64,000 bases of DNA from NCBI GenBank assembly GCA_947561715.1, contig OX387202.1:3100001-3164000 (forward strand). The letters run 5' to 3'. Made by a program: the position numbers and the translations under genes. A model generated the notes under the pieces. It ran no database searches and was not told the origin of the DNA. It was given only the letters and a program-made list of their open reading frames with translations. Shown piece by piece: positions 10,165-22,100 of the stretch (within the stretch, counting starts at the first letter, position 1; every line of letters starts with the position of its first letter). This DNA comes from Ascidia mentula. Lineage: Eukaryota > Chordata > Ascidiacea > Phlebobranchia > Ascidiidae.

Positions 10165-13100
10165 TTTTCATATGAGAAATGATCCAGGGACTGTGAGTGA
10201 CCCCGTTAGAACACAGTTGCTCCCTGCGCCGATATCGCCAGAGTGAGAAGGGTTTGACCGAACTGCGCGTCGTGATTCTCAACTTTAAACAAGTAGGATC
10301 CGTATCCGGGCCACCGACGTGCAAGGTTAACATATTCAGCCTGAAACAAATTGTTGAGATAAAATGAATTAGACGGAATGAAGAGAACGCGAAATATGCT
10401 GAACATAAAATTATGCGAATAATATTTAAACATCAAGCAGCTAAATACAATGCCAATAAATATCAACCACGGGCAGAGATGTACCGACATCCAATAACAC
10501 AAAACTCCAGTCTTATTGTTTAGTGAGATTATTGTGATACTGACCACGGCGTCTTCTTGCGGCATTCCTCTCAATCTCCTCCATATATCCAGGACGTTTG
10601 ATTTGACATCCTGCATTTCCTCCAGGAAGAGAGTCCTCTTCATCTCACCGCTCTCACCTTCCTCCTTCACCTTCTTCATCCCTCTCTTCCGAAACGTGTT
10701 AAAAAGACTCGACCCCTGAAAGAATTAAAATCTGCCGAAACTCTTCGTTGCCAAAAACGATTTGTTAAATTTTAACGTTTCGGCCTCTATTCGCTTCGTC
10801 CACAAATTAAAATTCTTTGTTGTTTTACTAACTATCAATATACGAGCTGATTTAAAGAATGGCGATTAGTTGTGGAATACGATTCATGTGCGGTTGGTGC
10901 CAACGTCCAAATATAACTCATATTTATTTTGAACAAAAACGACTTGAACGCGTGTGAACAATAAATATGCGGAATAAAATGGCATGGGCACCGATAAAAC
11001 CACAAGTTTATCGAGTCAGGCCCTCATGGGAACGGATAACTAGCATGGGATGAAAGGATGTGTTCGAAGGTGGGGATATCTACGTGGCGAGTTTGGAATT
11101 TTTCCTAATTACCGAAAAAATCAAATTGAGACCGAATAAAAACCTTTACTCACAGAACGTTTCTTGACTGGCATTGAGTTTGCATTTAATTCATTCGAGA
11201 AAGAATCGGTTCGTTTGAAGCAGAAGTCTTCGTTTTCGTTTGTGATCTCGTAAGCGGCCATCAACTTGTTGATTGGATAATATTTGCCGATGTCAGCACT
11301 GGAAAAAGAATCCATGTTTTATATTCGCAAAAGAAGTCTTGAAAATCCATTGGCATTTTTATATTTTTATGCTTTTTGTTGGTTAAACGGAACGAAGCAA
11401 TGAAGATAAAGTTGCGGCTCCACTTAAATAAACTTACTCAATATTGATTTGATGGTAATTTCCTTTAGCGAATTGCAACCTTAAAGCTGCGATATCTTTC
11501 AATACGTCATCAGATAGAGGGTAAAGTCCCTGTATCACTTGTTCGTGGACCTGCAACATTAAGGAAGTTCTGAGTTAATGTTGTTGAAAAAGCTAGAGGT
11601 TGTATGAAATTTATTTTCTGCATTGGAAACTCCTGCGTTTAGAAAATCACTCAAGGTCAGTGTTTCCCGAAAATTTTTCGCCAAAGTTATTTGAGTTGAG
11701 AAGGAACCCAGACGATTTAAGGTGTCCAGTAGCTCATGTAAGGAATTCTAGGGCTTCGTGAAATCCGCGTTGGATGCCAGGTTACCATGACGACAGAATC
11801 AACCGAAGCAAGTTTTCAATCAAAAAAAACAAAATCACTGAATGGAAACAGAGAAACTCCCGACTCACGTCTTCGTAAACGAAGTGATATTCGATTGAGT
11901 CTTCCCGTGCATCAATCGGATCGAACACACAGTAAAGTTTGAAGTAGAATACCCATTCCGAATCCTTACCGCCACTATCCGGATTCGTTTGTGATTCCGA
12001 GTTTGTTGTGTTTAAATTCGAATGTTTCGCGTTACATGACGAAGGGTTAAAGTTCAGTGTGACTAATTACTTGCAACGAATTTGTAACTAGACTTCTCAA
12101 ATCAAGTAAAAAAGTTCGAACGGCAACTTACTGTTCGAACTTTGCAACGATATCAGCGAGGAAAGTGTTTGGTTCAATCGCTCTGTCAACATCGCCCTTG
12201 TGTTCGAATAATGCGAACGTGTTCTTATTCCCCTCCACGTTCATTCCATGCTGGAGTTTCTGGACAACCTGAACACCAAAGTTGGACGTAAACTGTCTAA
12301 AGTGACTCCTCTAATTTAAAGTAAAAATATTTTGTAACTAAAACAACGAAACGCTTCTGAACACATAAAAATGCAGAATATAATTTAATAACAAATATTG
12401 AAAAAGAAGCATGTTTGCCACCAACCAACGAAACCAGTTTATCAGAAGAAAATACAATTGAAAATTATACATGAAATACTTCCGAGTGTTCGACATTACA
12501 ATTTGCAGCAATGCTCTACTTGCCTTTCCAGCAGTGGTGAAAGAGTTGATGTAGATTTCGCATGTTGCGCCACCATAGCAGTTAATCACAGTGACCAGGT
12601 CCCTCATCTCCAGCACAGCACAAATCTCAGCAATGGAAGGAACCATCTCACGTCGACGTGACGTCTGCTGACTCAGCGCATTTTCACCGAACTCAGCATA
12701 AGCTCCACCAAGAGTGCCAGGAAATCGCTCTTGTACCCTGATAACGGATGTTAATAAACAAACGGTGAAAAGGGATCCCCGAATAATCATTACTGTACAG
12801 ATTCCCAGGTATCTTATGGCACATTTGTGTGCAGTCAACAGCGCGAGGTAAGATAACCCGACCCGCTGTAATGCAAAACTACTGCTTAGTAGCAAGTGCT
12901 TCTCAAAGTGGCGTACGCCCCACCACTTTGGCCCGGCAAAATCGTCGGTGGACGTTAAGGTTTAAGATATTTCTTGGCTTATCTCTCATTAAACGAGCAT
13001 TTTGTTTCAAATTTACTGGGAATACAAAGCATTGAGGCAAGTAATAAATTCTGGTTTACCAATAAAAGTGGGATAAGAGAAGTTTTAGAATTAGCGCTCA

Positions 13101-16100
13101 GACCAGATATTCACAAACTTTTCGTCTGCGAAACCTATGAAGATTGTTTATCTTAACAAAAAAAAAAAAAAATTTAGTAAACCTTTGTTGTGTTAAGGGT
13201 TCCGCGAACTCTACATTGGATAACCAAGTTATTTACGCACTTAGTGACGTCATACCTCTTTAGATGCAGCTTCAGGTAAGACAGCACGGGACGTGATGGG
13301 TGGTACGCGCAACACATACAAGCTATGAGATGCCAGTAATGCGGACATGACGTCACATGAAGCTGGTCACACATTTGCTCGTCTGTGGTGAGTTGGAGGG
13401 TGTAGATGGCGGTTTGTTTGATAAATTGGAGATAAAGCTCGTCCTGGAATAGCTTGGAGCCGTGGCACACTCGCATGATCGCCTGGAACGAACAGATAGA
13501 TGGTTTGTTGGCTGGACGGTGTCGCAATGCTTTTTGATTGTCTGTTTTGAATGCTGATTGACGTCAAGTAAAACTTTGATATAAATTGTGATTTGTGAAC
13601 ATCATTCCCCACTCATTGCAAAGGAAGATCCACAATTACCTGACAAACGTCATAACATGTGCAAATATATAGGGGAGGAAAATCAGTTACAGGCGGGAAT
13701 TCGAGAAATATTAAAAAGCAAAATTTAAAACGAGTGATTTCGCTTCCTCCTCAATGTTCTGGAAAGTCCGTTCTTCCATTTGAAGGAGGACGTCAAAAAT
13801 CCTCACAGCCTCGTCCCTCAACCTCGTCCCTGTAGTGGTCGTCACGAGAGGGCACCTGTGAGCGAACAACGGTTGATTATGATTTCTATGACTTTTTTTC
13901 TAAGTAGCGAAACCAATACTTTTATATTTTTTTGGAATAATCAACTTGGTTCGTTAGCAACACAACAATATGAGCAATGTTACGTCACAGATAGTTCGGG
14001 TAAGATGATGTTGACGTCATCGTGGTTTTATGATAACCACGTGGATGCTTGCAGCACTATTAAGTTTGCGTTAGCATTGGATTCTGGGACGGATAGTTGT
14101 AATAATTGCAGGGTCACCTGTTCGTATGGAAGGGATAGCAAAGGGGATCTTAAAGGTTCGCTTGATTGCCTGAAGATTGGGTTCCTCTTGTAGATTAAGT
14201 CGATCTCCTTTTCATTGTCATCTGAACGCTGTTGCAACATACACAAATTTTTAGTCATATTTTCATACACTATGGTCGACATGCTAAATATATGTGAAAG
14301 AATCAAAACTTTGGGCAGAGTCGTTTTGTTAACAACATTGTAATAATATTTCCTGATGTGTTTTTTAAGCAGGTAATTTCAATGCAAGAAGCTTTTCGCC
14401 TGGCTACCTAAGTGGCAAGACCAGACACATTACCGACATATTAGATCGAAGCAGTTGCCCTGTAAGCAGATTACTCCAAGAAATAAGCTCAGTTTCAATT
14501 CTACACTTCTGTACCTTGATCTTGTCCATTAGGATCTTTGTTTTGGTGAGAATCAGAGGTTGTCCATCTATCATAGCCTGGATCTCACTGCTCCAGATAT
14601 TCGCGTCTTCCTCTACCTCCGTGCTGAGTCGGAGGGTGTACTTCCTCCCGTACACCACAATCTCCCACAAACCTGTCTGCGTCTGTAGTGAAATAGACCC
14701 AGTCGGAAATTTATATCCGTACTATGTTTGTTATATCACCATGCCCACACCTGGCCAAACGGACATTGCCTTGGTATATATGCCTGGATTATATCACGAA
14801 AGGTAATGTCCGGCCGCACATGGCCATGGCATAATACATCTGGTGAAAACCTATGATTTGCCGTGGCAAGTACTGGTATAAACTATTGTAAACATCTGGT
14901 TTAATACTGCATTATCCACGGTTAATATCTGAATTATCCAGTGCACATCCCAATTTTACGCACGTGTCCCTGGTCTAAAGGAGGGATAACCTCAACACAC
15001 AAAACATACAATTTTGTAGTTTAATTTTAAAACGAACTAAAGAACAGTGTCACTGTCCAGAATTTATGAATTGCTTAAAACCGGCTCTGTGCTGAATCCA
15101 CTCGAACCCGCATCTGTGCTGAAGCCACTCGAACCCGTATCTGTGTTGGATCCACTCGAACCTGCCTCTGTCCTTGCGATGGTGTCCTTTCGTCGCCGGT
15201 CCCTCCCATGGTTCCAGTCACAAGCCTGGCTTAGTACCAACTTTACTTCATTTCCAACAGCTTCATAAGAACTATTTTCAAATGTGGTGTACTGTAGTAT
15301 TTCTGAAACAAATACAATGACTTAACAATCTATTTTTAAATTATCTCTATTCATTGATAACTGATACAGTACAAATCACAAAAAGCACACAGATAACAAT
15401 GTTAACCTCCATTCCAAAGATAAAATATATACTACTTACTTACTTGACAACATTAAATGAACTGTATGATTCTTGAATTTTATTTTTTGGTTTGGCCTTC
15501 TCTTCTCCCCCATACCACTCCACGAAAATTGTTGGGCCAATGTTGGATCCATCAGTAACTTTATAAAATTTCTTACTGTGGCTCGCAAGCATTTCCGATT
15601 TTCTACTTGTATGGCAATCACTTTTGGATCCTTAAAAAGAAGTCCAACTCAATCACTGGCAAAACACATTGAAACTGCACAAATAAGGAAGTACAAAACC
15701 AACCTACTTTGCATTTTTTTAGTAGTTCACCCAATTCCTCTTCTGTTTTTGCAGGATAAAATGAATGAAAACGTGGCAATGACCCAGTTGTGCTCTCATT
15801 TGTTAGTTGCATTTTCAACTTTTCTTCAAAACTCACGACAGTTTTTTGTAGTGTTCCTATTTCATCTAAAATTTTGTCCTGCTTTCTTTGCACTGAAAGT
15901 GTTGATGATTGCAGTTGTAATATATGGTGAATCATGTTCTGCATATCATCACTGTTTTTGACAACCTTTGCTGCAATGGGTGATTTGAGGGGTTGTGCAA
16001 AGAGTCGTTTTCTTGGTGATGATTGAAGACTATACCTAAAGATATTTAGTCGGAGCATTTTACCAAATTTATTCAGTAAAGATACTAAAATTCTCTGCAA

Positions 16101-19100
16101 CTCTTTGCAGGCACACTGTGTTAACAAATACAATGGATTACCTTTGTAAGGGCACATTGGCTTGTGTGTGTGAAACATTCCCATCAGTCTCACTGTCAGT
16201 TTCACATGGTGAACTGATATATCCATCTTTCTGGAAATTCTTTTTATATGCCTTTGCTTGACATGTTTGAAAAGTGTCTGAAACAAGGAATGCATGTTCA
16301 GTGTGTCTTAAATCAAATCATTTTTATTTTGCACAGTGGGACGCACATGAACAATAAATATTCAATATTTATGTGCATCGAACAGTAAATGGGCGCCTGA
16401 CTCGATAACCTTTATAGTTTTATCGGTGCCCATGCCATTTTTTTCCTTGTATATTGTTCTTACACGTAGTCGCTTTTTTTTCGCAAAATAAACATGATTT
16501 GATAAATATGCAAAAATAAAAACGCCATGGGTACCAATAAACCACAAGGGTAATCTTACACAGTTTTAAAAGGGTTAAATTTGCACTTTTTGTTTAATTC
16601 TGAAGAATTACATCATACTTGATTGCTTTAAAATTTCACATTCATATGTAGGCCAGTTGGATTCTGGTGGAACTTTTTCCTCTGCCATCTTTTGTATATT
16701 TCCATTTAGAGGCCATTTGCAGTGGCTCTCTCCAACCATCCACAATCTTGGCACAACATCTGTGGTGCCACCAACAGTAAATTGTACACAAAGAAATTTT
16801 TTCATTTTATTCAAATATAGTTTTTCTTTTTTCACACTCCTCTGCAAAATAAACACAAAATCGTTAATTTTATCCAAACATCACATATATACTATAGCAG
16901 AATTTCCAGTATTTGTTATCATACTATAATTTATCAGATATTGTGCAGCAATTCAACAGCAACAAACTTACTCTTGTAAGGAAACAAAATACATTTACTC
17001 ACACTAGTGTCAAAAATAACTACTTCAGAAATATCATTCAAAGAAGATACTTTAAAAATTCCTGCATTTGTAGAAAGGAAGGGCACTTTAAAAAAACACT
17101 TCACATACTTATACCTTTTCACTATAAAGAATTTGTTATTATTACAATCCACAACAATGTCAACCACTTTTGCTATAGTATCATTATATCTTATAGTTGC
17201 ATTGGCACGTGAGGCTGTGTTTAAAATACAACCTGAATGTAGTTTAGCCATTTCATAATGCTTTACTACTTTCTCATGAAAATGAGCCATTGCAAAACTT
17301 CGATCCGTTACTTTTCTGACGCTTCCTCTTTCAAAGCCAATACTTTCCATTTTCATTGTCATAACAATATTTTCATTTTCATGAAAAGCGTGTGAGGCCA
17401 CTTGAGACAAAGGCCTATATCCAGATCGCACACAGTTTTTTAAAATTCCAAGATAGCTTTCAAATGGAAAACTACTTATCATGTCCAATGAACCATACAT
17501 ACAAAAATCATCCACTAGGTGCACAACACTATGTACATTGTAAGTTACAAATCCTTTACCATACAGAGAAGAGCTCTCACAAAAAAATTTGTTAAGGAGA
17601 TTTCCACACTCCAGCACATACTTATTGCCATGTTTTGATATTAAAAGACGCATAGCCACACATAGCTTTAAAAAATGGCAATATTTCTTTTTTCCTATAA
17701 TATTTTTGTCTTTCATGACAACCAAGCCAACATACAATAAAAAAAGACGGAATTCAGATGCCTTCCAGTACGCAAGCTCAGACATGGGTCGCAACTTGCG
17801 ATTGAACTCAATAGGGATATAATCCTTTATTCGATTGAGCTTTTCATCCAAAGTCTTAAGTGCATGTGTTGATAGCTTGGCTTGGTTTTGTCTGTATAAA
17901 TTTGGATACAAATACATTAACACAGCTCATTAAATGTATATACACACATTAACGCACAAAATTACCTTCTCATGCCACGCCACCAGGACAAAAGCCGTTT
18001 CATTACTCCTAAGCAGCAAAGATGCATATAATCCAATATGAATCCACTAACCATACTAACACCAAAGTCAGCTAAAATAGACTTTCCAACATGATGCTGT
18101 TTATGAATTTGTAACTTGAAGTCACTGTCAGACCTCAGAGTACAGCTATTCTCAAGCAAACAAACATGACCTGAATTAGAATCGTAGACACCAGTGGCAA
18201 TGCACCTCTCACAGCTGTTATATCCAGAGTGTGATTTAATTCTCTTTAGGCTGCTTCTAGCTGGGGCATCACATACATAAACTCCTTTATTTTCCATGAC
18301 AAAGACTTTGTTATTTGCAGTCATGGGATTTGAGAAAAGATGCTCGATATCATTTAAAAATTGTTGTAGAAAAACATTCACATCAGGCATTTCTCTATGG
18401 CGCGATTTTTGCGTACAAAAGATTCCAGCACACAATGGTCTCATCTTCACTTGGTGAACACTCACCAAAATCGGGTAGAGCTTGAAATCAGGTGAATGTT
18501 TGAAAAGTGGCAAACCATCAATGTTAATCAACAATGTATACCTTACAGTTCCTCCTGTGTTTTTATAAGAATACAACAGCGCTTCGTGCAGAGCTCCTCT
18601 CCAATTTGCGAAGTGGACATATTGGCCTTCGAACATAGCTGTTGGCGACAAGTTAGGAGTTGGTAACAGAGTTTTCACAGACGTTGGCAATTCACCATGG
18701 ATGGTGTTTAAAGCTTTTAGCAACCTAGAAACAGCTGCTTTTGGTACATTCAACTCTGTTAATGCCCATGTGGTTAATATATTAGTGATGTTGGGGTTTG
18801 GTTCTGTGGTAGTACTGCAGTAACTTTGTTCCACACTATTATTAACCACATGGGCATTTAAGTGATTACTTGGATCCATCTCAGTATCATTGGCACCAAA
18901 ACGGCAATCATCAGATTCATCATCAGTTACACTAGAAGTTTCATTAAATCCACATTCATCATCAGTTACACTAGAAGTTTCAATAAATTCACATTCATCA
19001 TCAGTTACACTAGAAGTTTCATTAAATCCACATTCATCATGAATAACCAAATGGTCAGCTTCCTCATTTCGTCTTTCTGGTTCTAAACCATTGCTCAAAG

Positions 19101-22100
19101 CCAGTTTTTCAGCTTTTCTTCTTACCCACTTTTGTTTAGCTGACAAAGCATCATACTTTTTATAGTATGTGCGTCGACTTTTACGTCTTGGCATAAATTA
19201 CGATGGGCCTTAATTTGTTATTCTGTAGCCAGCCACACAAACTGAAATGTAATATTTATTCATGTTATGGTGATGTGACAAAACCAAATACAAGAATTAA
19301 ATAAATATTTAGCTAACAGCACATTAATAAAGTTCCTATTTGACTTAAAATATTTCCTCAGTTTGAGGAATACAAATATTACTTCAACATTCAACCCACT
19401 TACCTGTTTATTCCAACACAAAAGTAATACAATGTATATGCTATCACTTTTACCCCTATTTCAAACATTAAACTTACATTATTGACCAACGGCAACGATT
19501 ACAAAAGATTTTAAACTATACTGACGACATCGCATCATCGCAATCGAAAACCACGAGGCAATTTTCACGCATCGTTAAACACAAAAATCAGTGATAGAAA
19601 TCAAATCATACTGACAGTCCGTAACATCCTGTAATTTAAATACCGTTTTACAATTATTTGCATTGTTGAATAATTAAACACCATCTTTAAAGTAACACAG
19701 GCCCCCTTAGGATTACATAATGCAATTCAACCGAAGCTGACGATTTTCGCTTTGTTTGGGGGTTGTTTGCCGGTAACAGGCGGTCTACACGTCATTGCTA
19801 TGGTGACGTAACACCATTACACTTGTTAGTTAGCCTAATATGTCGAGACTATTAATTTTTGTAGGTATTGTACCAACCTTTAGCAAGCATCAGTATTTAG
19901 AATTAACAGCTTTCTTGGACAATTAGAGAAACACAGAAATGTTAACGCAATATGTCGGTAATTTTGTTTCCGACGAACCTTACTTGAACTTAGTGAAATA
20001 TAACATCTATTTTGGCGCATCTTTACAAAGTCTTTAAATGTATCTCATCTCATGCACGAAATATGGTGGTAATATAGCTGACAATACATTATATACCCAA
20101 GACGTTTTCTTAGTTAGGCCACCACAGTGATAACACGGGTATGAAAACACATTAACGCACGAAATATCCACGAAATTCCGTTGATAAATCTAGTGAAACA
20201 CCCCATACCCGCACTGTGTTGGTATTTCGGGGTTAATACAAGTGAAGGCAGACATGGCACGGTGGTATTGCAGGGATAGTTTCCGACTGGGGAGGTGGCG
20301 TAACTTCTAGTGTAGAAAGTGTGGATCGAAATTACAGCTGACGGTCAATGTTCAGTAATATTACACAAAAAATTAACGAACCACCGACGTTGGTGACTCA
20401 CTTTCTGCTTCTCGTAAGATGTTTTAAGCAACCAACCTTGCTGTATGTATGAAATCCTGGCCAGCCTGAAAGTGTTTTAACAATATTTTAGATTGTGGGC
20501 GAGCCTGAAGAGTTCTCTTACCACAAAGAAAAAATACGACATTAGTTACAAAAGAAAGTGTTACTGACTTTTATTTTCTTAAAAAAACTTATTGTGTAAT
20601 TTTTCTAAAAATACACTTTGTCGTTTCGATGTGTGACCAATTGTGAAGCAATCATTTAAAAACCTGAAGTCAAATGGGGTTTGGTTTCTGTCTGTTTAAC
20701 TCGTACCGAGTCGCTTGAACTTGCTGTGTTCTTGCTCTCATTGAGTAAAGTGATCCAGTGATGCATTTCCTCCCCGGAATCACTCGCGAATGTGTAAACA
20801 CGTTGCGATGTCGTCACAGTGAACGTGTTCGACTTTCCTGCAGTCACAGTGAACGTGTTCGACTTTCCTGCAGTCACAGTGAACGTGTTCGACTTTCCTG
20901 CAGTCACAGTGAACGTGTTCGACTTTCCTGCAGTCACAAACCAATATTATTCACATCTTGTTGCCACGATGCCACGATGCCACGATGCCACGATGCCACG
21001 ATGCCACGATGCCACGATGCCACGATGCCACGATGCCACGATGCCACGATGCCACGATGCCACGATGCCACGATGCCACGATGCCACGATGCCACGATGC
21101 CACGATGCCACGATGCCACGATGCCACGATGCCACGATGCCACGATGCCACGATGCCACGATGCCACGATGCCACGATGCCACGATGCCACGATGCCACG
21201 ATGCCACGATGCCACGATGCCACGATGCCACGATGCCACGATGCCACGATGCCACGATGCCACGATGCCACGATGCCACGATGCCACGATGCCACGATGC
21301 CACGATGCCACGATGCCACGATGCCACGATGCCACGATGCCACGATGCCACGATGCCACGATGCCACGATGCCACGATGCCACGATGCCACGATGCCACG
21401 ATGCCACGATGCCACGATGCCACGATGCCACGATGCCACGATGCCACGATGCCACGATGCCACGATGCCACGATGCCACGATGCCACGATGCCACGATGC
21501 CACGATGCCACGATGCCACGATGCCACGATGCCACGATGCCACGATGCCACGATGCCACGATGCCACGATGCCACGATGCCACGATGCCACGATGCCACG
21601 ATGCCACGATGCCACGATGCCACGATGCCACGATGCCACGATGCCACGATGCCACGATGCCACGATGCCACGATGCCACGATGCCACGATGCCACGATGC
21701 CACGATGCCACGATGCCACGATGCCACGATGCCACGATGCCACGATGCCACGATGCCACGATGCCACGATGCCACGATGCCACGATGCCACGATGCCACG
21801 ATGCCACGATGCCACGATGCCACGATGCCACGATGCCACGATGCCACGATGCCACGATGCCACGATGCCACGATGCCACGATGCCACGATGCCACGATGC
21901 CACGATGCCACGATGCCACGATGCCACGATGCCACGATGCAAACAACCTCTTCCCCGTCTCGGAAACTTACAATGCGACTCGACGCCACTCAGGTAACTG
22001 TTACAAAACAACGTGCAAATCAGCTTAAAACAAAAACAAATATCGTACATTCATTTGATCGACGTCATACGATGTGTTATGCATCATTGCGTCCACTTGG

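Larger units (their letters stand above)
15040..20130 (-). mobile_element. CACTA/EnSpm-like DNA transposon in a myosin-X intron (ends approximate)
   Basis: Two minus-strand genes in tandem, a Tnp2-like transposase and a DUF4806-type partner, form a typical animal EnSpm-like unit between the two PH-coding parts of myosin-X. I could not fix terminal inverted repeats; the limits given are those of the coding content plus flank. A second, unrelated-looking member of the same superfamily lies at 38049-51282. Confidence 0.7.
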
